A stretch of DNA of 64,000 nucleotides from Tricholoma matsutake (lineage: Eukaryota; Basidiomycota; Agaricomycetes; Agaricales; Tricholomataceae). The stretch's first letter is position 1. Every line of letters begins with the position of its first letter. Under the pieces are notes generated by a model. It saw only the letters and a program-made list of their open reading frames with translations, was not told the origin of the DNA and ran no database searches. Both the position numbers and the translations under genes were made by a program. This document shows positions 20,301 through 32,190 of the stretch, piece by piece. The DNA lies in assembly GCA_026075535.2 (NCBI GenBank), contig AP026545.1, forward strand, positions 8,928,001-8,992,000. Reading direction: 5' to 3'.

Positions 20301-21930
20301 TCAATCTATATTGATTGGTGTAACGATTCTGAAAAGGTGCGGATTTTCTCTGATAGTTTTCATAGCATCAACATTAGCAAATTCTTTGTCAGGAATGCTA
20401 GGCAGCGGCTTAGCATATTCAGTCCAGTCTGCAAGACTTGGCGGAGCAGATGTGTTCCCAAAGTTTGCTTCCTCCTCGCTGCTCCACAGGTTGTAACGGA
20501 GATACTTAGGTCGCATCCCGTAAGCTACTTCAATTCTGCTGAGTGCAGCTACTTTGGCCATGTCCTGATTGTTTACATTTGAGACAGGTGTGACGGTATC
20601 TGCAAGTGCTGGTTGTGTGACGGCATCCTTCGGCAGAGTTGAAATGTCTACAAGATTCAGAAGTTCATTCTCTGGGACAGTCTGTGACAGCGAGTCGCAT
20701 GGATGATCCTCCTTGGATTCCATCTGGAAGTAGATAGGCTGAGTAGAGATAGGCAAAATGATCTCGGTCGGTGAGTAGAATTGCTTGTCCCCCTCTGACC
20801 ATTGCCCTAACTGCTTTGTCAAAGGCGATAAGTTTGTGATGCGTGCTGACTTGCTTGGCTGAGAATTTGGAGGCCATATAGTCCCCCCATTCTCGCAATT
20901 CTTCTGATCTGTGAGGGAAAGCAAAGACAATTGCCTTGGACGCGGCATGCCACGCGACGGTCCAGTCACCACTTGTTTGGACTTTTCTAGCTGGATCTGC
21001 CTTTCCAAGAGAAATTTCTGTTCCACTGATGTGTCCCACATTCTCTTTAGTAGGGGCAATGTGGTGAAGGTTACTGAAGATGACGTCGAGGTTGACCGCT
21101 TCTCCCTTGAAGATTCGTTTCCACTCTGACTCGGGGAAACCTTGTGGTGCTGTCAACGCTTGACGGATTTCTCGCTCGACGAAGTTGAAGTCTTTCTGGA
21201 ATATGGCGAGTGTCTCTCGTGTTTTTCTTCGGTTCTCATCAACCTCTCTCGCCTCGGCTGCGATCTGTGCAGAGTACCAAGGTAGCTGAGATTGGTAGAC
21301 TCGTTTCTTCTTATTGGATTCGCCGTCTCTTCTCCCAGACTCTGAATCATCTTCTGATCCTGATGAACTTGATACGCTCCATTCCCTTTTACATAGTACT
21401 TCTCTGCGGATCCATTGAAGGAGTAGTTCGGCTTCTTCCTCTTGTGCGCTCCCATCTCTAACTCTGACACCTTGTTCACCTCATCCAACTCTCTCCTCTC
21501 TGTGCTCTTGGTGATCCGGTTCGATTCCTGCCACCAATCCTCGTCATTCTGCATCTTTGTGTTTGGAGGCGATAATGTCGATGTAGAGTGTGTATTCCTC
21601 GAGTGTAGTGCGTCTGTCCAGTTCTTCAAGTCCAGCAGCATGTAAGGTGCATAAGATCTGATATAAGGTTTCCATTCACGACACTTTGTCTTGCTTGAAG
21701 TTTTGGACCAAGTCGTCCAACTTTGAGATGACGTCAGTTCAAAAAGTACTTCCTGCGAGCTCAGGATCTGCTGGGGACTTTTCGCATCGCTGAGTCTGTC
21801 TAACAGCAGCATCTGCAGTTCCGAGAGTTTGTGTGGACGGATTATTGGAGAGGCTCCTTCCAGTAGAAGTCCCAGTGGCTGCTTATGCTATGGTGGTTAC
21901 AGTGTGTTGTCCGAAATAGGAGGCATGAGC
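20301..21930 (-). pseudogene. Gag-like region of DIRS-like element
   Basis: Three overlapping frames together give an Agaricomycete DIRS-type Gag: LDRLSDAKSPQQIL at the start, then FPESEWKRIFKGEAVNLD, GHISGTEISLGK and VQTSGDWTVAWHAA. Frameshifts occur near 21155 and 20860. The TGA at 20301-20303 after VTPINID replaces a residue just before FEELLITHPN. No zinc knuckle is seen, as is usual for this group. Element ends (split direct or inverted repeats) were not found. Confidence 0.65.
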
Positions 21931-22008
21931 ATCGCCTGTCATGAGTGAAACGATGTATAAATTTCAAGAACAAAAATACATGATCTGAAGATCACAGAGA
22001 ATGATGCT

Positions 22009-22085
22009 AGGAGAGTGTGAGAGGCAGAGAGAGAGAGTAATAAGATAAAACCTTTACCTAGGAGAGTGTGAGAGGCAGAGAGAGT
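22009..22085. repeat. GAGAGTGTGAGAGGCAGAGA direct repeat
   Basis: The word at 22013-22032 recurs at 22062-22081, separated by a 29-bp spacer with TAAGATAAAACCTTTACC. It lies upstream of the DIRS-like Gag. There is no supported gene between 21931 and 22371. Confidence 0.7.
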
Positions 22086-23148
22086 CTGAGACAACGAAAC
22101 TCCATGATTCACACTTCTCACTAGGAATAGGAGGTGAAGCATCATGTGAGTCCAAGCAATGGAAAAAAAGAGTTCAGCATGAACTCTCGAGCGCACAGCA
22201 CTGAAGAAGACTCAAGCACGAGTCCTCACGTGCACGCGGTGCAGAGTAGAGGCGTAAGCGTCACCACAGTATACCACTTGCTATTGGACTTGCGTAAATG
22301 GGCTTTAAACTTGATTTATTTGGGTTATGAAATGGGTAGACTCAAGTCAGATCTTACACTTCAAGTGATGGCTACCTGGCAAGAGCACGAGCCCTCTCCA
22401 CTTCGATTAATCCCTTGAGAATGTTGCACAGTTCCTCCCCCTGCTTTTTGGAACTTTCCATGAAGCTTTCCAGCTGTTCATCAGTGGCCTTCTGATGCTG
22501 TTCATGGCTTTTCATCTCTTGTCGGAGTGTCACAATGAATTCCTCCTGAAATTCAAGAGTAGGATCAGTTAGGTGGCAGTGTTTCGACTTTCGAGGGTGT
22601 TCGTCTTCAACCTTCTTTATGTCGACTGAGCTCTGTGATGCAGTAGCCGATGACACCGGCCCAGTTTCATTGTCGGTCATGGTGTCAGCTACATGGCATT
22701 TGCAATTGAGTGTTTGCATTGAAGCTTTGCGGAGGCTCTCGCCACTGAGGTGATCTGCCTCGTGTTTCTGCGTCACATAGAAAATTATGTTGCGTACATT
22801 GTGAAACCCACAAATGTGACTCACCTTCTTTATTTCTGACTTTTTTCCATCACTGGCTTCCTGCGCTTCATCCTATCAGGTCTCAATTCTCTCTAGCAGC
22901 GCTGCAATCATGATAGCATCCATAGAACCATTGAGAAGTGTGGCAACTGACTTGACTTTGTCATCTGTGCTACTTGGATTCTAAATCATGATGTTAGTCA
23001 AACTCGTATGATCATATTATTATCTGCTTACCTTCTTATACTGGACAAGGCCTTCAGCCTTAAGACGAAGTTGGTCCATGCTGATGGCATATCGGAACCC
23101 ATTCTCACGCAAGTTCTCGTTAACTTTGTTCCAGGTACTTGTCTTCTC

Positions 23149-23574
23149 TTCAAGGGCAACCTAAGCCTCTAGCAAAGGGAACACCGAAGTTAAAATTATA
23201 CTACATAATACAGGGATTGGGGACACACCTAGCAAAGGGAAATCCGAAGAGAAAACTCTAAGGATCCCCTTGCTGATGCCCAGTATATGTGAAGATGACA
23301 AAAATCAAATATAATCTAAAAATAGAAAAAGGCAGAGATAGGCAGATCAAGGCCGCCAAATGACATCATACCAAGGGGTAGGTGTCGGAAGGGGTACTCC
23401 GCCTCTAAATATAAAAGTGTCAACATGTACAAACATGATAGAAAGGGAAAATTAGTAATAAAATCCGGAAAAATCATAGAAAATGAAGAATAGAAGGAAA
23501 TGAGGTGGGGAAAAATATAGGACAAACATAAAAAATAGGAAAAACACACAGGGCACCCCCCTAGTCCCCTTACA
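23149..23574 (-). repeat. 3' LTR of chromovirus
   Basis: It ends CCCCTTACA at 23574 and starts TTCAAGGG at 23149, a mutated form of TGTAAGGG. A purine-rich polypurine-tract candidate (minus strand AGAGAGGGGGTGA) abuts it at 23575-23587. Confidence 0.9.
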
Positions 23575-23585
23575 TCACCCCCTCT

Positions 23586-26500
23586 CTAAGATGCATTGCC
23601 CCGATGCATTTGAAATCGCATACGACCAAAGTCTGTGACTTGAATGCGACGCGGTGCAGCAGTGTGCCGTCGGTGGAATTCCTTGATTAACTGAGGGGCA
23701 TTCATGTCAGACTCTTTGACCCATGAGTGCTCCTCATACCCATAACCCTTCCAATGTACCAAATACTGTAGTTTTCCTTGATGCAAACAGCTGTCCAAGA
23801 TTGATTCAACTTCATATTGGGGTTCTCCCTCAATCACTGTAGGTGGTGGTGGTGGGTGTGAATGGCGTCCTGGGAATGGATCTGGGGGAGCTGGAAGCAG
23901 TTTGACAACATGGAAGATGGGGTGGAGTCTGGACATGGAGGCTGGGAGGCGTAGACGATAGGCATGCATTCCAACACACTTGACAATGGGGAAAGGTCCC
24001 AAGAAGTGATGAGCGAGTTTCTTGGATGGACGTGTAGTGGAGATGTCACTGGAGTCAAGATAAACTTGATCACCAACCTTGTACTGAGGGGTCAGGGAAT
24101 GGCGCTGGTTGTAAAATTGCACCATGTTGTCCTTCGCCTTTGCTAAGGCTGCCCTTGCCTCCTCCAAGCTATCCCTCATGCATTCTGTGAACTCATTCAC
24201 CGTCTCGATGTGTGAGGGAGTTTGGCGAGGTTCAAATCCCATGCGTGGATGTCGTCCAGTGTCTAAGAGGAAAGGGGTCTGTTGAGTGGAAGCATGGACA
24301 TGGTTGTTGTATCCAAACTCGGCCAAGGGAAGGAGATCGTCCCAATCGTCCTGGCATTCATTGACAAAGATGCAGATGTACTGCTCCAGTTCCTGGTTGA
24401 CTTGCTCAGTCTGGCCATCAGTTTGTGGGTGATAAGTGGTTGAAGCGAGGAGTTTGATCCCCAGGAGTTGGTACAGCTCACGAGTGAACTCTGCCATGAA
24501 CTGAGGGCCACAATCTGAGAGGAAAGCACCAGGAAGTCCATGTAATTTCCACATGTGGTGGAGGTAGAGTTGGGTGGCACCTAGGGCACTGACAGTGGTG
24601 TGAGTGGGAATGAAGTGAGCGCATTTTCCCACTGAGTCAACTGTGCACATCACCACATCAAACCCGTTTGACTCTGGTAACTCCACCACAAAGTCGACGC
24701 TGACAACATCCCAATGACTCTCTGGAACAGGAAGGGGGTGTAGCTCACCAATAGGCTTGCAATGAGGAACCTTGGTGTGTAAGCAAAGGTCACAAGTGCA
24801 ACAATACTGACCAATGAGCCGTGACATTTGTGGCCACCAATAGTTCCGTGAGGTGAGCTCCAGGGTCTTCCAGGGTCTGGGATGGCCAGCAATCTGTGAG
24901 TCATGGTGTTGAGATATGATGTGCCGGTGAAGGTCTGGGTCATTGGGAACGTAGATGTGATCCCTGAAATACAACAAGTCCTCCTTTTCAGCCCACTCTG
25001 CTGCACGTAAGGAAAGGGTTGATCCCTTCCTCAGTTCTTTAACAGCTCGGGCGACAACATCCTCATGTAAACCGCTATGGTATGTGCGACGAATGTCACG
25101 TAGGATGTCCCGCTCCTTGCCCTGGGGTGCAATGCCTTCCAGTGCCCAAATGGTGAACAGGTCTGGCTGCAACAACACAATGTTTTGGTTGTCATCACTG
25201 CCATCCCCATGGTCTGGATGTCGGGAGAGGGCATTGGTCTTCCCCATGCTGTGACCCAGAAGGTAGTGCAAGGAGAAGTCAAATCTGGATAGATACAGGG
25301 ACCAACGAGCTTGATGACAGTTCAATTTCTTGGCCGTCATAAAGTACTCGAGATTCTTGTGATCCATCCAAATTTCCACCTTGTGTTGGGCACCCTCAAG
25401 GAAGTGTCGCCACTCCTCAAGTGCATGCATTATTGCCAACATCTCCTTGTCATGGATCTCATAGTTTCGCTCTACAGCACTAAGGTAAGGATGGGAGCGG
25501 AAGTGACCATCTCTTTAAGCTTTTCAAATGCCTCCTGTTGTGCATTATCCCACCTCCATGCCTCCTTTCCTGTCAAGTTGAACAGTGGTCGTGCATGATG
25601 TGAGAAGTCCTTGATAAAACACCGGTAGAAGTTGATGAAGCCCAGGAAAGACTGCACCTCCTTCTTGTTCGTGGGCGTCAGCCAAGCTGTGACCCCGTTC
25701 ACCTTGATAGGACCCATCTCCACTTGACCCTCCGAGACAATCAGGCCAAGGTACTTGATCTTGGTCTTCTCGAACTCGCATTTGTCTTGACGAAGGTAGA
25801 GTTTGTACCGTCGAAGCCATTCTAGGACGAGGCACGTGATGCGACGGTGCTCTTCAACCATGCGAGTGAAGATGAGGATGTCGTTGAGATAGATGCAGAC
25901 AACACCTTCGAGGATGAGGTCGTAAAAGATGTTGTTCATCATGGTCTGGAAGGTGGCAGGGCTATTAGTAAGGCCAAAGAACATGACAAGCGGTTCAAAA
26001 AGACCACGGTTGGTATGAAAGGCTGCCTTCCACTCACCTCCCTCCTTTATCCTCACATTATTGTAGCCCCAATGTACATCAAGCTTGGTGAAGTATCGGG
26101 CTCCATGGAGCTGGTTTACGAGTTCAGAGATGAGGGGTAGTGGGTAGCAATTTTTGACCATGATGTTGTTGAGCCTTCTGTAGTCTTGAACTGGTTGAAG
26201 TGAGCCATCCTTCTTCTTGACAAAGAAAAAGGGAGAGGCCATGGGTGACTTTGATGGTCAAATATGTCCAGAGGCCAGGTGCTCAGTGATGAACTGGTCA
26301 AGCTGTCGTTGTTCTTCAGGAGAGAGAGGATAGACCTTGCAGGATGAAGGGGTCGCACCAGGGGTGAGTTCGATCACGTGATCCCATGGCTTGCGCGCAG
26401 GAAGAGAGTCGAACGACTCCTTGGAGAACACATCTTCAAACTCATGGAGATGAGGGAGTAAGGAATTAGTAGAGGATTTAGCAGCATTGTTTTTGTGGAA

Positions 26501-27361
26501 GGCCTCGGCGAGGCGTTGGGATATGTTTGATGTGGCACACACCTCGTGCAATGAGCAAATCGCAGTGTAGAAGATCCAATCACCCTCCTCCACTTCCTCT
26601 GGGTCCTCATCATCATCATCCGAGTCCGGCACCAACTCAGGAACCCCTTCCAATTCCACTTCAGGTATAGGCAGGGGTCCGGCACGACACTTCTGAGTAC
26701 GTCGTATTGCTGCCTTCTGTCCATGATGTTCTTGCCTGGCTTCTGTGAAACAAGTCCGACAGCAGGATGGACATCGGCTCATGGTAACCTCCCCAGTATG
26801 CCAGTCGACCTCTGGGTTATGGTCTTGAAGCCATGGATATCCCAAAATCACCTTTTGCTTTCCTAATTGAGTGACAGCAAAAAGGGCACGCTCACTATGA
26901 TCTTTGTAATGGAGAACCAGGTCTACAACCTCTTGGATGGCACCAGCTTCATTTGGGGATCCATCCACATTATACACAGGTATCGGATGCGAGAGTGAGC
27001 GAGTATTTAGGCAATGTTGTTGTACCAGATGGGAATCGATGAAGAGACCAGTCGCACCAGAGTCCAGGAGCGCAGAGACACCAAGTATCTGTCCAGTGTT
27101 GGTCGTCTGCAGTTTGATTGCTAGGTTCAAGGAATGTGCAGAGGGAGTGGATGCCACAATATACTTGTGTGGTAGTTTACGCTCCCATGATTTAATTTTG
27201 GGATGTGGAGTAGAAGGAGAGATGGGGAGAGCAAGTACGTCTTTAGCCAACTTCGAAGGGTCAGAGAGGGGAGCAGTCACAGAAATGGATTCATTCTCCG
27301 GGGATTCAACTGACAAGACTTCAAAGCAGTTATGGACAGGCAGTGAGGGCGTACAATTCAC
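23586..27361 (-). pseudogene. Chromovirus pol (protease, RT, RNase H, integrase, chromodomain)
   Basis: Protease: ALLDSGATGLFID. RT: FFVKKKDGSLQPVQDYRRLN, FGLTNSPATFQTMMN and the active-site box YLNDILIF, where the first aspartate of YxDD is asparagine (AAC at 25883-25885). RNase H lacks its first half: sequence jumps from APILTL to VERNYEIHDKEM near 25460, losing the first catalytic Asp. Integrase: an HHCC finger ending CDLCLHTK, SVDFVVELPE, SDCGPQF and HPQTDGQTEQVN (D,D,E). The C-terminal chromodomain reads YLVHWKGYGYEEHSW. TGA at 26258-26260 lies between LASGHI and PSKSPMASPF. The C-terminus ends at 23586. Confidence 0.85.
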
Positions 27362-28476
27362 TCACTGTGAATAGGAAAATCCTGCTCCTCTACAACTTCC
27401 AACTTAATCTCCTCTGCAACTTGATCCTTCGCTTCCTCAACATCTACAAGCGCCAACAAGTCTTGCAGGAGTTCATCTCGTCCCTCGGGGGTGAGCATGC
27501 GGATATCCTGACAATGGGGACATGCTCCAGCCCTGTGTCCAGTTTCCCCACAACAGTAGCAGAGATCCAACTTACGTGCATGGCTGCAGGCTGCATCAAC
27601 ATCCATTGGTACTGGGACATTGATGGCTGGTGTGGGAGTTTGACGAACAGGAATGGGGTTAGGGTGGGGAAGGCTTCGATTGAAGGTGTAGGGTGTATGA
27701 GTGGTATTCAGAGCATGGAATGCAGCATTAAATGCCGCATTTGTGAGTCGGTTCTCGTTACAGAGTGAAGCAGCTTCATACCAAGCAAAGATATCATCGT
27801 CTGCTGGGCGTCCTTCCAACATCTGTGCAATCTGGTCCTGAATTTCTCAGTTGAGCCCCGGTCGGAACTTCACCACCACTGGTAACCCACTCCCATATCC
27901 GGCCATGTCCACCAAATCCTTGAACTCATCGATATAGTCGTCCACGGATCGATGTCCCTGGTGGTAAGCGGATGACTCAAGTCCTGTCACTGCTCGGTGG
28001 GGTTCATTGAGGGGACAAAAGTGGCATACAAACTCAGCTCGAAAGTCACCCCAAGTGGAGAAGGGTAGAGAACTGAGTTCTTTAGTTTGATGCAGGATAC
28101 GGTCCACATAGAGATAGGCACGTTCAGATTTCATGTATGTGAAGGCCCAATAAATTTTTGCAGCCTCATCGATGAATTGATGCGACTGGAGACTGATGTA
28201 TAACTCACAGGAATTAAGGAATGCATGTCCCTGCGCACGTGCACCGTTAAATTCAGCGGAGGGGGACAGTTTGATCTGGGCGCATTCCTTAGTGGACGTG
28301 TTTGGCAGAACATCATTGTTGGGTGCGCTTGGAGTCGTAAAGGGGGAACTATTGGTCGTAGGGTTAGTCTGGAGGGTCCTAACAAAGTTTTCAATCGTAG
28401 ATTTAAGCGAGTCGATTTGCGCACGCATTCCGGAAACGTCGCTTTCAAGTGTGTCAAAATGTTCTGATGCGTCCAT
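27358..28476 (-). pseudogene. Chromovirus gag, one in-frame stop
   Basis: The likely start is ATG at 28476 (MDASEHFDTLESD); the open frame extends upstream to 28611 but only through a GTG. A capsid-like region follows (FSTWGDFRAEFVCHFCP). TGA at 27847-27849 interrupts between RPGLN and EIQDQIAQM, a site where arginine is plausible. The nucleocapsid has one zinc knuckle, CYCCGETGHRAGACPHC (CX2CX4HX4C). It ends TGA at 27358-27360. The pol frame opens one base upstream (-1) right at this stop. Confidence 0.8.
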
Positions 28477-28642
28477 GTTGCTAGGGGGCACGTTTGGCGA
28501 AAATGGCAGCGTAATAAAGGCAAGATTATCTGGAATGGTGTGTAGGGACTCTGTGGAGCTTTGGGAAGTGTCATCCAGTCCGTACCTGCCTATCTTGGGC
28601 AGTGCATTCACGATTTTTGGGCCTTAGGGGAGAGTTTTCTAC

Positions 28643-29068
28643 TATAAGGGCAACCTAAGCCTCTAGCAAAGGGAAATCCGAAGTTAAAATTATACTACAT
28701 AATACAGGGATTGGGGACACACCTAGCAAAGGGAAATCCGAAGAGAAAACTCTAAGGATCCCCTTGCTGATGCCCAGTATATGTGAAGACGACAAAAATC
28801 AAATATAACCTAAAAATAGAAAAAGGTGGAGATAGGCGGATTAAGGCCGCCGAATGACATCATACCAAGGGGTAGGTGTCGGAAGGGGTACTCTGCCTCT
28901 AAATATAAAAGTGTCAACATGTACAAACATGATAGAAAGGGAAAATTAGTAATAAAATCTGGAAAAATCATAGAAAATGAAGAATAGAAGGAAATGAGGT
29001 GAAGAAAAATATAGGACGAACATAAAAAATATGAAAAACACACAGGGCACCCCCCTAGTCCCCTTACA
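28643..29068 (-). repeat. 5' LTR of chromovirus
   Basis: Same length as the 3' LTR. It starts TATAAGGG (one change from TGTAAGGG) and ends CCCTTACA. The sequence just inside, on the minus strand GTAGAAAACTCTCCCC, is where a primer-binding site should lie; I could not match it to a tRNA. Confidence 0.9.
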
Positions 29069-29675
29069 TTCTCACCATATGGCATGAGAAAAGGCATCTC
29101 CTCATTGTCTCCTCAATGACTGCATGCGCAATCAAGATGAGATCTTGAGATGATCATGAATACTTTTTCTTTGATGCACCGCCTTTCGCAGATGGATTTT
29201 GCTTGCCACTAGTATTGGAGGCAATCAATTTCCGAGCATCAGCACGCTGTTCAGGTGCCTTGCAAGCCGCTGGTATGGTGACTGGAGCTGGTTGGGCAGA
29301 CATGGTGTTGACAATGTTAGAAGAGAGAGGTGCTGGTCTCGCAGGACTATGAAGCAGAGAACTGATAGGAGGGAGTGAGGGGTATGTCAGTGGGTCAAGT
29401 TGTGCATGGGTGGATGGAGGTGCAATAGTGGCATATGCAGAGGGTGTTGGCAGTCGATACCCCTGTGCCTGTAGCTGGTGACCCTCTACCGAATTTGGGT
29501 GGATGTACTCATACTCAGTATCATCGCCGTACCTGTATGTAGGAGGCAGGAGGTAACGAGGGTCTCGAGGTTTTGTGGTGTTGCTCTCAGTGAAGCAAAC
29601 ATCAAGATTTTCGAGGAGTTTAGATTGTAGAGGCATGGCTGCAGTATGTTTTGTTGTACCGTAGGTTCTGGTCAA

Positions 29676-30479
29676 CTTTATATCTTATCCAACACATAGA
29701 TGATACTTCCCCAAAGCGTTAGAACAAGGAGCTAGGTAACTAGAAGAGTGGCATAGTGGCACTGGTGGTGCGAAGAGTTGCTGGTACCAACAAGTAGCAC
29801 AAGTAGATAGCTTGCTCTTTACTAGGAGTGGTGGTTTAGTGTGCCATAGTCAACGGGACATAAGACATAAAACACATCCAATCCTGCGACTGAGTACGCA
29901 TCAAGCAGCGGTCGGTTCTGCAGCTGCAGCCTGAGGTCACATGCAACAAATAACTGAGCTGGATTGAGTGGGGCGAGCACTATGGAGCTGGTGGGAATAT
30001 TCAAAGCTTGGCATTATTTGGTCATTCAGTTCCACTTTGAGCGGGATTGCTGAAGTGCTCTATACATCGAGGTGCAACTTTGCCACGTACTCGGCTCGAC
30101 GGTATGTAGAGTTCCGTCGCGTCGCTGATAGAACCAAACAACAACTAAATACAGGCCGTTGTGAAGCTTGTGAAGGCAATGTGAAGGGGCCCATCGACAT
30201 GATATCGGGTGTACCACATGTTGGCCCTGGCGGCATGCCGCATGGCGTTCAAACGCATCCCCATCTGACGCGATATCAGGTGCAAACAGAAGTAGGCTCT
30301 GCCCCTTTCGACGGCGAGAAGCGGAGAGGCGTTCTCCACCTAGTACCAGGGTGGATTCAGCAGGTTCAGCCTCGTTACATTCCCTCCCTCTAGTACCTGG
30401 GTGGGTGAAGCTGTGCATGTTTCGGCCCGTGGTATTTTGGGAGACTAGGACAAAAAAACATTTAATTTAATTTCATGCC
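29676..30479. other. Interval without a supported gene
   Basis: Overlapping open frames on both strands (29968-30393 plus; 30026-30418 minus) lack recognisable motifs and shadow each other. 29676-29830 is probably upstream sequence of the Myb/SANT-like gene. I see no repeats with matching ends. Confidence 0.4.
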
Positions 30480-31760
30480 CTGTGCAAATGCGAGCGCAGG
30501 CTTAAGACTACTGTACACAATAACGTGACAAACCCTCCAGCAAGTGGAGGAGCGGTGAATCCAAGAAATAAAGATGAGAATGAAAATGACCCTTCTTTGT
30601 TGAGGGAGTCCCCACCCTGCCTTGTGGTCGTCATCGTGTCCATCATGGGGGGGTCGGTTGTCGGTTGTCGTTCAAGTGTTGGCAGTTGCGTGTTTCCCAT
30701 TCATGCTCCCCTGGCCGCTAGTGCCTGTCGCCATCTTGGTTTGTCTTCGTGCCCATCATTGGATGTGTCGCCACCCTCGTATGTCGTCCCCGCGGTTGTT
30801 GTTGTACCCTCATGCTAGTGGTGGTTCATCGTTCGTGCCTGTTGCCTTGGCTGTGTCCCATTTCTTGTAGTTGTCGTCGTCGTGGTGTCCGTCGTGATAT
30901 CCGTTGTGGACTGTCCTCCTCTCGTCGTCGGCATGCCCACTGTCATCGCAATGACGTGGCTGGGTTACTGCCTCTCGTTGGCATTGCTTCGTTGTAGCTG
31001 TCGTTGTCCCTTCCGACTTTGACGTTGTCCGTTCTCGTGCCCTATCGCAGTAGTACCCCCCTTCCACTCCACGAGCAGTGGCTCGTGGCAGCAGTCACCG
31101 GTACTTGCCTCGATTTCGCAGCTCACCTCCGTGGGGCTGTGCTGGTGCTTCATACCTCGTTACCATCGTCGATCGTTAGAATTAGCGCCTAAAAATATTA
31201 CTTAGTAACAATAAAACAAAAAGAACAAAGAAAGGAACTCACTTACGGGACGTCTCTTGGGCCTTTTGTCCCTGTCCTCGTCGTCTGCGACCATTGTCGT
31301 GCATTAGCACCCAACGTTCACCCTACGAGCAGTTGCTCGCAGCAGTAGAGTTGGGTGCTAGGTCGAAGCCGTGTCATTGGTCTGTGGTTGGGTCGTTGGT
31401 CTGTGGTTGGGGTCAGCGTGACAGGGTGCGTATTAAACGTTACGTACCTTGGTTTTACGGGCATCGTTTGGCTGATGTAGCTAGAGATTGATGTTGAGAA
31501 CCTAAAAAACGGTTAGCAACGAAGAAAGCAACATTAAAACAACACTTGCCCGAGGCCCAAACGACAATGTCGTCGTCGTTTGGGCCTCGTTGTGGTGTGA
31601 CGTGGTGTGTGGGAACGATTCACTCATCGCGTCGATCATGCCGTCTCGTCGTTGAAACATAGATAAGATAGAACCTAAAAAACAGAATGAAAGCATTTGT
31701 AAGTTGAAAAGAAAGAAGACGACAAAAATGAGACACCTATGTCGTTATTTGGGCGTTATG
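30480..31760 (-). repeat. CpG-rich cluster of hairpin/intron modules
   Basis: The best hairpin, GAGGCCCAAACGACAATGTC with the inverse GTCGTCGTTTGGGCCTC, spans 31553-31589. Partial ones lie near 31250 and 31745. The second palindrome recurs as CACGAGCAGTGGCTCGTG (31071-31088) and TACGAGCAGTTGCTCGCA (31323-31340). A-rich, intron-like tracts (31190-31245, 31500-31555, 31672-31740) precede the hairpins, as in the minus-oriented modules elsewhere. CpG is much more frequent than in the other copies. No continuous protein frame is supported and no element ends were found. Confidence 0.5.
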
Positions 31761-32190
31761 TGGTTTGTTTGCAGACGTGGGAGTCGGAATGGATGTAGGC
31801 GGCTGTGGATGAGTGGTGGGATGTGCTGGAGTAGGTGTCTGGGCGCCAGCGTCTAAGGTTAGATGCTCCTCACGATACAGATACCGATCAGCGATCTTCC
31901 GGGGGAAGTGTCGTTGTGGGAGTGGGCAATGCCGGCTATAGCCGCGTCAGCCAGATTTGGACGCTTATGTAATACTTTGGCCAAAACAGTGACCCCACTG
32001 TCTCCACTCAGTTTTTGGGCTTGTACATGGTTCTTCCCAGTTCAAAAAGATATGTAGCTATGTTATTATATAGTATAGATCATTATTACATTGTAAAATA
32101 CAGTGATATATGTCCAGAATAGTGCCTAGAAATGACTACATTCTAATGTTAGAGATCATCATCATCCTCCCATTCACAAGCACCATCATC

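Larger units (their letters stand above)
23149..29068 (-). mobile_element. Full-length Ty3/gypsy chromovirus
   Basis: Two 426-bp LTRs, with an ideal end of TGTAAGGG...CCCTTACA, enclose gag and pol on the minus strand. The TSD is TTCTC at 23144-23148 and 29069-29073. By my count the LTRs differ at about 17 positions (about 4%), an old insertion. Pol order is protease, RT, RNase H, integrase, chromodomain. Two in-frame TGA, an RNase H deletion and a mutated RT active site make it inactive. The chromodomain would have steered insertion to marked heterochromatin (family knowledge). Confidence 0.9.
22372..29675 (-). pseudogene. Myb/SANT-like gene, exon split by a chromovirus
   Basis: Upstream part 29154-29675 reads PRDPRYLLPPTYRYGDDTEY with a Pro/Ser-rich middle; ATG at 29636 is the likely start. 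The central part joins across the insertion: MPFLMPYGEK at the right flank continues as TSTWNKVNENLRENGF at the left flank, a Myb/SANT-like DNA-binding pattern. Two introns follow: 22981-23031 (51 nt) and 22768-22824 (57 nt). The last exon is a charged, probably coiled-coil tail (QEMKSHEQHQKATDEQ) ending at 22372. Lesions are TGA-TAG at 22873-22878, a stop near 29154 and a frameshift near 29110. It could be a host regulator or the Myb partner of a DNA transposon. Confidence 0.6.

Noticed and set aside
26258..26260. TGA recoding (selenocysteine or altered genetic code)
   Set aside because: TGA also terminates frames here, TAA/TAG occur too, and one site is CGA in a paralogue, so mutation explains the pattern.
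28477..28611. Gag start at 28611
   Set aside because: The codon is GTG; the first ATG in frame is at 28476 and gives a typical length.
29968..30418. Two overlapping frames of 130-141 codons on opposite strands
   Set aside because: No motif, no splice support and mutual overlap; not reported as genes.
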